Shown: positions 12,150-27,100 of the stretch, piece after piece
How positions within the stretch are numbered: the first letter of the stretch is position 1
Layout: each line of letters opens with the position of its first letter
Assembly: GCF_963169125.1 (NCBI RefSeq)
Contig: NC_084796.1
Location: forward strand, 88,334,888 to 88,398,887
Length of the DNA: 64,000 nucleotides
DNA from: Humulus lupulus
Lineage: Eukaryota; Streptophyta; Magnoliopsida; Rosales; Cannabaceae
Direction of reading: 5' to 3'
Translations under genes and position numbers: made by a program
Notes under the pieces: generated by a model
The model's input: the letters and a program-made list of their open reading frames with translations, nothing else
What the model was told of the DNA's origin: nothing
Database searches by the model: none

Positions 12150-15100
12150 CTGAAAACATACAAAAACACTAATTAAAATGATTGAGTTAGCAATCCATTG
12201 AAATTTGACAAACACACAGCAGGAAAGACATGGTAATGCAGATCAGATCAATAATGCCTATACCCCACATAAACAAGAACAAACAATATATAGAATGGAA
12301 GCTTGAATTAAATTGCTACGGTTAAGAGAGAACAAGCCTTAAATGAGCAGAATTAGATCTCGGTAAAACTTTGCACAACGTTACTAAAACTTGACAATTA
12401 ACATACATTTAAGAAATTTAATTTCTAATACATACATAATCAATAAATTTAATCTCTCTCCTCTATAAAAAGTGTGTAGATAACGAAAATTCTTGATTTT
12501 AACAGTTTTTTATTTTTTTTCGGTAAACTTTAACGAAATATTTTTATATTTAACAGTAACGGTAGATTGTAAATATGACTTAAACTTAAATAAAATTAAA
12601 CAATGATGTTTTTGAGATATTGACTTAAACTTAAATAAAATTAAATAAATAAATAATGAAACAAATTCAAATAAGATATTTTTGAGATATTTTACATGAT
12701 AATTATTTAAGAATAATAAAACCATACATTTTATAACTTAGATTTAAACTTCACGTATTAGAATAATATCATATTAAACATATAATATAATATAATCTAT
12801 TGTCAACTAGCAACAAACTTAAATTTAAAATCCATGTATGATATTACTATTATATTAAACATATAATATATAATCTCTTTAGTCACTGCCAAACTAAAAA
12901 ATTAGAACAAACATAAACTTAAACAAAAAATTAATTAACTAATTAAAATAGTTGATGCATGTATATTATTATACACTATGACTTTTTCTATTCTTATTTT
13001 AATTCTATTATTAATTTCTTTTTAAATATTACTGTAATTTATATACATATGTCATGTAAATATATATTTATGTTAATGTTATATTTAGATATCATATATA
13101 TAGAGATTATTGATATAAATATTTATATATACTATAGAACTATAATTCATTATATTATATATATATATGAAAGACTTCTCAATGGTTACTACCTATAGAT
13201 GAGTACTAACAATTATGATGATTTGACAACATAGTGACTTGGTATAACAAGTCACCAACAAGTAAATATTTTTTTTCTACATTAATTTCGAATTTAATTA
13301 ATTTTTTTCCTATAATTAATGGTGTTTCGAACCAATGAGAAACAATAGCTATATTTTGAAATTGACATGCATTTGAAAAATGAAAAGCTTACAATATTAT
13401 ATTTTCATAATAAATACACGTTTTTTATCAGGTAATCTTTCAAAAAATTTGAAAAAAATCAAAATTTACTTTTAGAAATATTAATTAACAACTATAAATA
13501 TGGATCATTGATCTTAATCCAATTGTTAACATTAAAGTAACCATCCATGGGTAGTATCCCTTAAGAGTGCACTCATATATATATATATATTTTAAAAAAA
13601 AGTGAACTAATTTTTATTAAAATTTTTTTTTTTTTTGAAAAAGAGACAGAGGTCAAAAACTGACCTCAACTCAAAATAATAAAAACTCTCACTTGTGGCG
13701 GAGGAAAACCGTGGTTACAAAAAAAACAACAAAACAACCCCAAAAAAAACACAACTAAACTTAAATCCAGAAATTGGCCCAATCTCTAATAAGATCAGAA
13801 AAGAGAACCCCCTCAAAAAATTTGTTTCTATACACCCAAGTAGCCACCCAGAATTTTATCTTATCCCAAATAGTGTCTACAGAATTAGATATATCTTCAA
13901 ATAGTCTATTATTTCTCTCTAGCCATAAGGCCCAAAAAGTTGCCAACACGGTAGTTTGCCAAAGACGTGAAACTCGCTTGCCGCCCCCTAACTTAGAGAG
14001 AAACAAATGAGTACAGTTAGAAGGCATACACCAAAGAATACCAAACTCAGCTAAGACTTTTCCCCACACTTCTCTTGAGAACTGACACTCCAAGAATAAA
14101 TGGCTAGTGGACTCCCCTGCCTGCTTACAACAAACGCACCAAGCAGGGGACAAACAGTGATAGGGTCTTCTTTTTTGCAGGTTGTCTTGAATATTAAGTT
14201 TATCATTGAAAACCAGCCAGCCAAACACTTTAACTCTTGAAGGAGAGACACTTTTCCACAAAGACTTCCCCCACTCCCGAACTGAACCCAACTGATCATA
14301 GCTTAACCTCCAAAAGGCCGATTTGCAAGAGAAAACTTCATTTCCATCAGGTAACCATGCCCTTCGATCTTCTAAAACTACCGGTAACGCCACCCTTTCT
14401 AACAAAAGAAGTAACTGAGAGAGACTGGTGACCTCCCTATCGAACAGGTTCCTTCTAAAACGCAAATCCCAAACCTGACTTTGGAGGCCCGAACCCCTAC
14501 CTAAAACCACCATATCCCTTATCAAAACATTTCTGGCCAACGAAATCAAAAATAAATCTGGGAACTGATCCTTTAAGGGCACACCGTTAATCCAAATATC
14601 TTCCCAAAAGCGGATTCGATCCCCCTTCCCCACCCTGAAACTAACAAACTGAAGATATTCCTCATAAAGGGAGGAAATATCTTTCCACGGGCCCCGAACA
14701 GACAACCTCCTCCCTCTACCAGTGTCCCAAAAACCGCCATCCCCACCATACCTACTCAGCACCACTCTATGCCACAAGGTGTTCCTTTCCATCGGAAAGC
14801 GCCACAACCACTTCATAAGAAAAGCCTTATTCCTTGCAGCTAAATTTCCAATCCCAAGACCCCCGTGATCCCGAGATTTACAAACTTCTTTCCACGAGAC
14901 CAGATGATCCGACTTAGATTGATCGGCCCCTTCCCAAAGAAAGTCCCGCATCAACTTTTCCAACACATCCACTACCCCTTTAGGGATACGAAATAACGAC
15001 AAATAATACACCGGAATAGAAGAAAGAACCGATTGGATAAGTGTCAATCTGCCTCCCCTAGAAAGGAAGGCACACTTCCACCTATCCAACCTCTTAGCAC

Positions 15101-18100
15101 AACTTGAAACCACGGGCTCCCAAAAACCTTTATTGCGGGGAGAATCCCCCAAAGGAAGACCCAAATACTTCATAGGCCACTGACCCGCCTCACACCCAAT
15201 CTCCCTAGCACGAAGCTTCACTATCTCCTCCTCCAAGTTAATCCCCAATAACTGGCACTTCTGCAAGTTAATAGAAAGGCCAGAAACTTCGCTAAAAACT
15301 TTCAGAATATCCAACAGGGCCGACAAGGAGTCATTATCGTCCACAAAAAAAATCGTGTCGTCTGCGAACTGAAGATGGCTGACTTCCACCAAATCTTTCC
15401 CTACTTTGAAACCTCGCAAGGCGCAGACGCTCTTGGCCTTATCTACCATCCTACCCAAAACATCAGCCACCAAAGTAAACAAGAGAGGTGAGAGGGAGTC
15501 ACCTTGGCGAAGACCTCTAGAACCCTTGAATTTCCCCCTCGGTCTCCCATTTAAAAACACGGAGAAAGAAGTAGTAGACAAACACCCCAGAATACATTTT
15601 GCCCTAATTTTTTTAATACATTTATGTCATACATTATATTAAACATATTTTATTTATTTTTATGATAGTATTTATTTATTTAAAATTTATATGATAATTA
15701 CAATATATAATAAAAATAAATACATATTTGAATAAGCATGTTTACAACTTTAAAATTATGCAAATGTGCATTGCACATTGCTTTACTTAGTATATGTATG
15801 TATATATGAGTCCCCAAAGAATGATAGAAATATCCATTGAATTTAAAAATCCATACAAAGGTATCATCTGTTATATTTTTCCATGTTTCTTATATTAAGA
15901 CTACTAGAGAACATTATGATTTATGAGACATGACCATGACTATTGAAGGAATAACAAGTAATCAGTACAGCATGTGATGGGAATCCTTTTAGTATGTAAA
16001 AACCTTTTACCTCAAATCGCAATGAATTTACTATATTAGAACAACATTCATCAGCTTCTACTGACTCATTTCCTTCTGCCACCAAAGGAGAAATATTTCC
16101 CTGCGTATATAATTTGTTACTGCAAAGTCCTCCATTTTGGACTTAAATTCAGAAAGAAATTCATGTATGTTTTGAGCAAGAAGCACATAAGCTGTACTTT
16201 TCTAGAGACTGTCATAATCACAAACCTCATCCAACTTAGAAGAGTATCCATCAGCTTTTCCAATTTTACTTTCCAGGTATTTCTCTTCCAACTTTCCCTC
16301 TAAAATTAAGCGATGCTTGTCAATATTAACACCAGAAGTCACAATGGCCTGTTTCATACCCAAGACAACAAATTTATAATCAACTGACCAAACTGGTAAA
16401 TTTACAGTAAGGAAACCAGCCAAAAGAAGAAAATTCAATATCGTATATAAAGAAATTTATCCTAACTTACCTCAACAAGGGAAGTGTTGGCTTTGACTGA
16501 AGTGAACTCTACATCACTCTTGTCTTCAGAACTTGTTTTATTCACAAATTCATTATATTCTTCAGAAGGTTCTGTATCCTTTGCCAAAGCAGTGTCTCGA
16601 AGTTCCAATGTACAAGCGGAGAGCTGATCTGTATCTTTGGGGATATCCATTGTACATGTCTCCAAAAAAGAAACACCTTCAACCTGTCAAAAACAAATCA
16701 AAACTAGTTATCACAGATAAATAGCTTTGGTTTTACAATTCACAAGTACCAAATAGAATTGTTTACTTTAAACAGAATTACAAAGAAAAAGCTACAAACT
16801 CCAGAACCTGCATCTGATAGTGGGTTCCACGAAAATCTGAAACATTTAGGGGGTGTTTGGTATGGGAGTTGGGTATAGTAGGAGTAGAGTTAGAGGGGGT
16901 TTAGATTAAGGATATGTGAAACTAAAGTGTTTTAAGGAGTCAAGATTATCATCAAATCAAGCAAAAAAGAAAGATCCACTTGGAAATACAAATCCCCAAG
17001 TCATTAAAAATAAATTTAACAAACACGAGTTAGTTTTGACATTCTCATTCCCACCAAACTTAACCCCCATACCAAACACCCCCTTAACAAGTAAACGAGA
17101 CTCATTTTCTCCATTAAGAAAAAGCAAAAAGAGCCATTGACAAGCCATGATAAAGATAATTACGCGAAAGTGCTCAAAGGCATATTAATACCATACGAAC
17201 ATAATAAATAAACAAATAACCTCTATCTCTTGTATTGAATCATATTTTCCATCAGTTGTAGATGAAACACGGCGCAAACTCTGGTTCAAATATTTCCAAT
17301 GTGATTCATCTAGTGTATCCTGCAAAGTGGAAATACCCATCACATAGCTTGTTAAAGAAAAATATGCCTGCACATCACCCATATTGAAATAAACAATCAC
17401 CTTTGCACAAAAAATGTAGATGTTGACTGCATTTTTTTGCCCTCTCCTGTGAGCTCTATCCTCAGCCTTTTCAAAATAGTCAAGAAGACACAGATGCATC
17501 AGAAAGACAAATGTAGCAGGGAAAAGCCAATGCGTTCACACTGGTGTTCTCTGTTCTACTAGGTTATGATGTAGGGCCATTTTCTTTTTTCACCCGGATT
17601 GGTTTACTGTCTGCTCTTTTGGCTATGCATATCTGACACTTGATATAGTGCTAGAATCAGAGTTACTTTGTAACTTTCTGTTTTCTTTCGAGATTATTTT
17701 TTCTAATATTGTTTAGGAGAATAGCATATCTTCTCCTTTTTCTCTTTGCAATAAATGATTCTGGCAAATTTACTTCTCACAGGTGAGTGGAAGAGAGAAG
17801 ATTAATTTCCAATGTGACCAAAAAATACAAAATATAACGAGCAGCTCTCTCTCTAGTTAGACAATAACTCAATTTACAATATTTTTCATGATTAATCAGA
17901 AATGAAAATATCAGTTCGGAGTATTCACAAAATTTGTGGGTTAATCACCACTTGAGCTTGAAGGTATAAAGATGACTGGATTGGTTTGTAACACAGACCC
18001 ACTTAGATTGAAATATTAAGATTTAGATAACTTAAATACAATGTGAAACCATTTTAGCTCTACCAATATATTTCTTTCTCACTAAAATTGCATAGGGACA

Positions 18101-21100
18101 AATCTCAAGATTGTAAGCAATCCCTTTTCATTCCAGTAATAAGAGTTTAATTTGGAATACTACGAAAAATTCATTATTTGGACCTGAAGCATCAATGATG
18201 GGGACTGAGGAAGTTCCAAGAAGACTAAATGTTGTGCTGATGAAAAATCCAGTCCAACACCGCCAGCAGTAATACCAATTATTGCAATTTTAACCTGATA
18301 TCAGAAAGAAATTTCTTATTAATCTAAGCCAAATAGTTAAACCACAAAGCACACGAAGGACCAAAATCAGTGGCAGCACCACAACAATAAGAATAAAAGG
18401 TACCATAAAATCTCGATATAAGAACAATATTGCATTTTCTGGTTAAAATGGATTTATCGTATAAATCAAACTCATTTATTTGAAAAATAAACAAACTATG
18501 AAATGGACATAGAGAAAAGTGCCTTCTAGGAAAAAAGAGGACCTCTAGACAAGATCACATAAAACTGCCGAAATTGATAATTCTGATAGAGAAGATGTAA
18601 ATTTTAGTTGCAGGTTTATACAGCATATTATAGCAATCAATAGGTCAAATTTCTGGTTGGGAATATTCAAACAGTAAATAAATTCTTGTAAAAATATAAA
18701 ACAACAAACAAAAGAAAATAAGATGACAAGAATAGATCACTTTGTAGACATGACATGAGAAATCAATTCTTTAAAATAATACTTCATAAATAAATAAAAA
18801 TAAAAACTTTCACAACTCACTATCCTCAGGAAAGCAGAAAACAGAGTAAAGATAAATGACACAGTCTAGCAAAAATAAATAAAGTACAATTAGGTAAATA
18901 AGATTTGAACCTCAGTTGATGACCGGAAAGACAGCACAGCTGACTGCCTATCTCTAGCAAGTGTGGTTCCATCAATGCGGACAAAACCAATACGTTTTTC
19001 ACAAATGAATTCCTTTAATTAAAAAAAAGAAAGCAAAAGGTTACTTATAATCATACAAGTGAAAGCAAAATGTTTATGTTTACAGTTACGAATATGAATA
19101 GTTTCTGTTATTTAGTATTCTAATCGTTTCAGCTTTTGAGGGTGATTAATTGTATTTTCCCTATATATACTCTCTATTTTAGGTTGTAAAATTCACAGAA
19201 ATAAAAACATACTTTTCTCTCCCAATTTTATATGGTATCAGAGCCGACGGCTCTTCTCTCAGTCCGGCAACATCCCATCTTCTCAGGCGACATCTCAAGG
19301 TTCTCTCAGTTCGACGACATCCCAACTTAGTCAGGTGACGTCTCAAGCCCTCGAACTAGTTGCTGTCAACGTCTGACTCAGCTTCCAGATGAGGTCCAGT
19401 ACCCTACCAGTCACTCAGGCGAAGTCGTTTGGTACCTGCTCCAGTCCGATACTCTGCCCAGGCAAAATCTCCAACACTCCGTCCCTTCAGTTTCCAGAGC
19501 GTTGAGTTCGACCAAGTCTTTGCCCCTTCGTCGTTGTTTTTTCTCTATCCAGCACGACTTTAAAATATATATATATGTCTCACTTCCTTTGGACCAAAGC
19601 CCAACTGTCTCAGGCCCAGGCCCAATTTTTTTTCCTTTCTCAGTCGTATTTCAATTTATTGACTCCAGCAATGTCCACCAGTGAAGACGTTTCTTCTCAG
19701 ACCAGCAGACCTACCCCTTCCGCTCAAACTCAGTTCAATGGTTCTATAGGATCTCTGTATAGCCATGACATTAGCTCTCTTCATATCACAGCCCACAAGC
19801 TTGATAGAAAAAAATTATTTTCAGTGGACTCAGTCAGTCAAACTTGTCATTTGTGGACGTGGGAAACTTGAGTACATCACTGGTGATCTCCCAGCACCAC
19901 CTTCCACTGATCCTACGTACACGGTATGGAAAATTGAAAACTCTATAGTTCTTGCATTGCTAATTAATTGGATGGATCAAAAAATTATATATTTATTCTT
20001 TAAGATTGCTAAGGAAGTATGGGACGCTGCTCAAAATATATACTCTGACCTTGGGAACGCTTCTCAAATTTTTGAGATCCGCACCAAACTTAAAGAGATT
20101 AAGCAAGGTAATCAAACTGTTACCCAATATTTTTCAGATTTACAAGACTTGTGGCAGGAACTTGATCTGTATCTGGATACCACACCACTTTGTGCCAACT
20201 ACACCACAATCCAAGAACAACTAGAGAAAGAACACGTCTTTGAGTTCCTTACTAGGTTGAACAACAATTTGGATGAAGTCAGAGGTCATTTGGTTGGTTG
20301 CTCTCCATTTCCTGATACTGAAGAAGCATTCTCTGAGGTCAGACGTGAAGAAGCACGCCATCATGTCATGCTCACTAACTCGAAACTACAATCAATTGAA
20401 AGTTCGGCACTTGTTTCTAAAACCGACCCACCACAATCTAGCAAATCCAATCCTGATCCTCGACCTAACCGGAAGGGTGACAGACTTTGGTGTGATCATT
20501 GCCAACGTCATGGTGACACCCAGTCTACTTGTTGGGAAATTCACGGAAAACCACCAAACTGGACCCCTTGTCGCCAGAATGAGAAAAAGGTCAACCAAGT
20601 TCAGAGTGAAACTAAAAATGTTGTTGTCCCTTCCTTCTTGAGTCGATCTTCCATGGCACCCAAATCTGGATCCAAATCTCATAGTGCTTCAGTGGCACAT
20701 TCTGGTAATTTCTCCTCCGCTGCCCAAACTCCGTGGATAATCGATTTCGGTGCAATAGATCACATAATAGGTTCATCTCATTTGTTTGATTCTTATTGTC
20801 CCTGTTCGACAAAGTCTAGTGTCAAGATTGAAGATGACACTCAATCCCCTACTGCAAGAATTGGCACCATTAAATTGTCTACTGATTTACTTCTTAAATC
20901 GGTACTTTATGTTCCTTCTTTGAAATGCAATTTAATTTATGTTCACAAATTGATTGTCGATAACAATTGCCTTACTAAATTTGTGTCCAATTCTTGCCAA
21001 TTTCAGGATCTATCATCGAGGAGGATGATTGGTAGTGCTAGGATTCGTGACGGAATTTATTTCTTCGACAGACAACATCAAATCAACAAAATTCCAAGTT

Positions 21101-24100
21101 CTTTTTCTACTTATGTTTCAAACTGTTTCTGATTCCAATTTTAACACCATTATATTATGGCATTGTCGACTTGGGCATCCAAGTTTTTTATATTTACAAC
21201 ATTTGTTTCTATCTTTATTTATCAATAAAAAGGTTGCTGAATTTCAATGTAATATCTGTCAATTTGCCAAACATACACGTGTTTCATTTCCTCCAAGGAT
21301 GTATACACCTTCTAGTCCTTTCTCTCTTGTTCATAGTGATATTTGGGAACCCTCCAAGGTCTCTACTTCTCATGGTAAGCGTTGGTTTATTACGTTTATT
21401 GATAATTACACACGTATTACTTGGGTTTATCTACTTAAGCATAAGTCTGATACATGTCAGGTTTTTCAAAACTTTCATCATATGATCCAAACACAATTTC
21501 AAGCCTCTATCAGAATACTTCGTACTGACAATAGTACTAAATATTTCAATACCACTCTTGGTCCCTACTTTCTCCAAAATGGGATTGTTCATCAAAGTTT
21601 GTGTGTCGATACTGCGCAACAGAATGGAGTTGCTGAACAGAAAAATCGCCACCTCTTAGAAGTAGCCCGTGCTCTCATGCTCACTATACATGTTCCAAAA
21701 TATATTTGGGGCGATGTTGTTCTCACTGCTACTTACCTCATTAACCGCCTTCCAAGTCGACACCTTCAATTCAAGACACCATATTCTGTCCTTCAATCAC
21801 TCTATCCTCACACTAATAGACCCTAGTCTATCGAACAATGAATCTAGAACAGTAACACAGAGAAAACAACCCAAATATCTGCAGAATTTCTCATCAAATT
21901 TTACGTAATAACCAGGAAGCAGAGAGCTTGGACTCTCCTTACAATAGTTCTTACAAAATTACCAGACCCATACAAATTCAATCAAACAATTATTTATATG
22001 TAGTCTATAGTATTTCCCCTGCACCTACGTGCTACCCAATTACAACCCTCATAACAGAATTAGTGAATAGGATTCCCTACACTCCCTCCCACATATGGCC
22101 TCCTATGCCTCCTAGCGTAAACGTAAGTCAACGGGAGCCTATCAATACCGCCGGCCTGAAGTTTCACCTTGTCCACAAGGTGAAAGTGAGGAAATTGCTA
22201 CTGGATCACGTCGAAATCTTCCCAGGTGGCTTCGAATTCGGGCAGGTGCTGCCATTTGATAAGGGCCTGCGGGCTCGTCTTGCAGGAGCTAGGGCGAATC
22301 GCTAGCACAGATTCGGGTTCTAGGAGCCACTCAAGGTCCGCAGTAAGGCCTGGAGGAAGGCAGGAAGCCTGCTGGTGCTGACCGAGTGCTGCTCGTAAGC
22401 AAGAAACGTGGAACACCGGGTGAATAGAGGAGTGGGCTGGCAACTGAAGACGGTACGCGGCGTTGCCTATTTTTGCCAAGACTGAAAAAGGGCCAAAAAA
22501 TCGAGGAGACAGTTTTTCATTCGGTCTCTTAGCGAGAGAACGCTGCCGGTAGGGGCGGAGCTTCACATAAACCATGTCCCCCACCTGAAAGTGAACATCG
22601 CGACGTTTCCGGTCAGCCTGGGCCTTCATTTTCTGTTGTGCGCGGAGCAAATTCTGCTTCAATAATTGAAGGACCTCATCACGGGATCGCAGTTCCTGGT
22701 CTACTGCAGAAACTCTGGTGTTGGTGGGCTCAAAACGCAGCAATGGAGGGGGTCGCGGTTATAGACAGCACGGAAAGGAGTCATTCCAATAGAAGTATGA
22801 TAGGATGTATTGTACCAATATTCAGACCATGGCACCCATTTGACCCACTGGCTGGGTTTGGTACTAACAAAACAGCGTAAATAGGTCTCAAGGCAGCGAT
22901 TTACCACTTCCGTTTGGCCATCGGACTGTGGATGATAGGCCGTGCTATGTTGTAAAGAGGTGCCTTGAAGCCGAAACAATTCTTTCCAAAACAAACTGAT
23001 GAAAATCTTGTCCCTATCCGACACAATAGAGCAGGGTATGCCATGAAGTTTCACAATGTCGCGAACAAAAATCTCAGCCACTGTCAAAGCTGAAAACGGG
23101 TGCTTAAGAGGAATAAAATGGCTGTATTTCGACAACCGATCAACAACCACCAAAATCGAATCAAAGCCCTTGGATAGAGGAAGACCTTCAATGAAATCCA
23201 TGGAGATATCCTCCCAAATTTGGTCCGGGATAGGCAAGGGCTGTAATAAACCCGCTGGAGACTGTGCCAAATATTTATTCTGTTGACAAACTGCACATTC
23301 AGCCACATATTTTTCCACATCGCGTCGCATGCCACGCCAATAAAATTCCGCAGCGAGGCGTTGAAAAGTTTTAAAAACCCCGGAGTGGCCACCAACGGAA
23401 CTGCCATGATACTCCTGCAAAAGTAAAGTAATAAATGGAGAAGAGGAGGGAAGCACGAGACGCCCTCTAAACTTGAGACAGCCATGATCCAAGGAATACC
23501 CCCCATAATCAGCGCCTGTAGTCAACTCGCGAATGATTTTGGAAAGTGCTGGGTCGGTGGAAACATGGTTCTGCAAGTCAGGAATGGACACAATGCTGGG
23601 AACTGTAATGGCAGCGAAAGAAGCGGCTGGATCCAGCCGAGATAAAGCATCTGCTGCGCGATTTTCCCCACCTGGTTTGTATTGAATATCAAAATCGTAA
23701 CCCAGAATTTTCGTGAGCCATTTTTTATGGTCCATGGCCACTAGTCGCTGCTCGAGGAGGTACTTTAAACTACGTTGATCAGTCTGCACAGTAAACCTTC
23801 GGCCCAACAAATAAGGCCGCCATTTTTGAATGGCTAAAACAATGGCCATTAACTCCCGTTCATAGATAGATTTCAAGCGAGCCCGAGGTGATAAAACACA
23901 GCTGAAATAAGCTATTGGGCGACCCGCTTGCATCAAGACAGCCCCCAAACCCATGCCAGACGCATCAGCCTCCACTGTGAAAGGGGCTGTGAAATCAGGC
24001 AGCGCCAATACCGGAGTTGAACACATAGCTTCCTTCAACTTATCAAACCCCTCTTGAGCTTCGGAAGACCAAAGAAAAGAGTCCTTCTTGAGTTGATCGG

Positions 24101-27100
24101 TGAGTGGGCGGGCAATACTACCATAGTTGCGTACAAACTTCCGATAGTAACCTGTGAGACCCAAGAACCCTCGTAGCTCCTTGATTGTGCGTGGAGTCGG
24201 CCAACTCTGCATAGCTTCCACCTTAGATTGATCGGCAGCGACCCCCTTTTCTGTAATAACATGGCCTAGATATTCAACCTGCGGCTGCCCAAAAACGCAT
24301 TTCTTGTGATTGGCATACAGTTTATGATCCCGTAAACGCTGCAAAACCAGTCCCAAGTGAGTTAAATGTGTCTCCAAAGATGAACTATTAACAAGAATAT
24401 CATCAAAAAAAACCAGCACAAATTGGCGTAAGAAATCCTGGAAAACATCATTCATAAGAGCCTGAAACGTTGCGGGTGCATTAGTAAGGCCGAATGGCAT
24501 AACCAGAAATTCGTAGTGCCCTTCATGCGTGCGAAAGGCAGTTTTCTGAACATCACAATCAGCCATTCGTATTTGATGATACCCAGATTTTAAATCGAGC
24601 TTTGAAAAGATCTTAGCGCCATGAAGTTCATCCAAGAGTTCATCAATGACCGGAATAGGGAATTTATCCGCCACTGTTTCGCGGTTCAAGGTGCGATAAT
24701 CCACACAAAAACGCCAACTCCCATCTTTCTTTTTCACTAGCAAAACTGGGCTTGAAAAAGGGCTCTTACTTGGCTGAATAATACCGGTCTGAAACATATC
24801 GCGCACCATCTGTTCGATCGCTGTCTTTTGGACGTGAGCATATCGATACGGCCTCACCGAAATGGGTCCCGTTCCAGGTTTTAAAATTATGGAATGCTCC
24901 TTCGCTCGGATAGGTGGCAGACCCCCAGGCATCTCAAATACATCCTGAAATTGCTCCAATAATGGCGCCACAAATGGGTGTACTGGAGGTGTAACGGCGG
25001 CTAAATCAGTGGATAAAGTACCTAGTTGAACCCAGTATCCCTCGGCTCCCTTTTCCACAGCGAGAACCATCGCTTTCAACGAAATGGGCGACTTACAAAG
25101 GCTCGGGTCCCCTTGGAGGGTAACCCAAGAACCAGCCACCTGAAACTTCATCACCATGGATCTCCAATTTACTTGCATATTTCCGAGAGTTTCAAGCCAC
25201 TTTATACCCAATATGAAATCGGCTCCCCCAAGATCCAACGGCAAAAAATCGGTCACCACTCGAATAGCCCCCAAATCAAGCGCAACTTGCGCACAAATGC
25301 CCTCCGTTCGCACCTTGCCGCCAGTCCCTAACAAGACCCCATAACAGGTTGTTGCTGTAATCGAAAGACCCGCTGCCCAAACGACCTCGGTGGACACAAA
25401 ATTATGGGTTGCGCCGCTGTCAATCAGAACTGTGACCCGCTGTTGTCCAATCTGACCTACTAATTTCATTGTGTGCGCGGAAGTAATGCCAATAAGGGAG
25501 TTCAAAGACAGCGTGGCCAAGGTTTCATCGGAAACCGCCGTGTCTCCCGAGTCCGGCGATAACGGAGGTGTGTCTGCAATCTGGCCCAAATCCTCACAGT
25601 CAGGTATAAGCTCAATTTGGAGAAGTTTTTGTTGACAATCATGACCCGGATGAAACTTCTTGTCGCATTTAAAGCACAGCCCCCATGCCTTTTTTTCTTG
25701 ATATTCAGTTTCAGACAAGCGACGATAGGTGGACGAACTGGCAGGACGAGGACTGAGGGATTTGAAAGCCGTGGTTCCCATCGATACAGTGGACGACGTC
25801 TCAGATTTCATCGAAGGTGCAGGAGGAGCTGGTCGAGTCACATAAGAGTTGGACAGGGGTCGCGTGGGAATAATTGGGCTCAAACTGGCCTTGGAGAAAA
25901 CTGGTTTGTTGCTCGGGGTCGATTGAAGCAAGAAATGGCCCTCCTCAATCCGTTGGGCAGTTTCCATCACCTGGGCCAAGCCCCTGGGTTGAAGTATATG
26001 CAACGCTGCTTTCACTTCCTCTTTGAGTCCCTTCACAAATGATCCTTCAAGGATGTGGTCTGGTACATCTGGAACCCGAGATGCTAGCACCTCCCAACGG
26101 ACTCGATAGTCCTTCACGTTGCCAGTTTGAGTAACAGAGAGGAATTCTTCATAGAGCGATCCAACTGGAACCTCCCGGAATCGAAGAAGTAACAGTTGTT
26201 TCAGCATCGCCCAAGACGTAATGGGCCTCCGTTGGTTCTCCCACTGGAACCAAGATAAAGCGTCTCCATCAAGGCCCGCGATGGCCGTTTCCAACATCAA
26301 CGCCTCCGTCATCTTCGAAATCAGAAAATACCGTTCCACACGGTAGATCCATCCGTCCGAATTATCGCCGTTAAACACTGGAATTTCCATCCGCGGCGGA
26401 CGAAAATCTTGGCCAGTTGTCGGATTCGAAGAGAACGAACCCAACTGAATCGGTGGAATATGCAGACCCATAGGAATCGAATGGGTCATAGTCGGTCGTG
26501 GTTGCCCGGGAGAGTGCTGAGCAGCTGGTGGTGGTTCGACTGAACTGGGTTCGCCGATCGAAGAGGCGTGACCTTCGACTGCACGGCGTTGGCGATCGGC
26601 GCTTGCGGCAACTGGTTCCGACGGGCTCCGTGACTGCGTGTTCAACATCTGGGCCAGCTGGGCAGTCATAAACTCCATGTGTTTGGCTACCGACTGTCCG
26701 ATTGAAGAATGAAGCTCCTGCTGTAACTTTGTAAGCCCATCATTCAATTTGACCACATCCAGGCGAAGATCAGAGACCTCCCACGCGTTCATCAATTAGC
26801 TCCACCACCGTATCCTTCTTAGGCCCCATCGTCGACGGCTCTGATACCAATTGATAGACCCTAGTCTATCGAACAATGAATCTAGAACAGTAACACAGAG
26901 AAAACAACCCAAATATCTGCAGAATTTCTCATCAAATTTTACGTAATAACCAGGAAGCAGAGAGCCTGGACTCTCCTTACAATAGTTCTTACAAAATTAC
27001 CAGACCCATACAAATTCAATCAAACAATTATTTATATGTAGTCTATAGTATTTCCCCTGCACCTACGTGCTACCCAATTACAGCCCTCATAACAGAATTA

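Noticed and set aside
13574..13590. AT dinucleotide run
   Set aside because: Ordinary microsatellite in an AT-rich intron.
13761..15581. The 606-codon frame as a host gene
   Set aside because: It is the C-terminal RT and zf-RVT part of a LINE, starting in the middle of a domain and followed by a poly(A) tail.
22701..26795. The 1,364-codon frame as a domesticated host gene
   Set aside because: Complete gypsy polyprotein between near-identical LTRs with a fresh target duplication; nothing suggests domestication.
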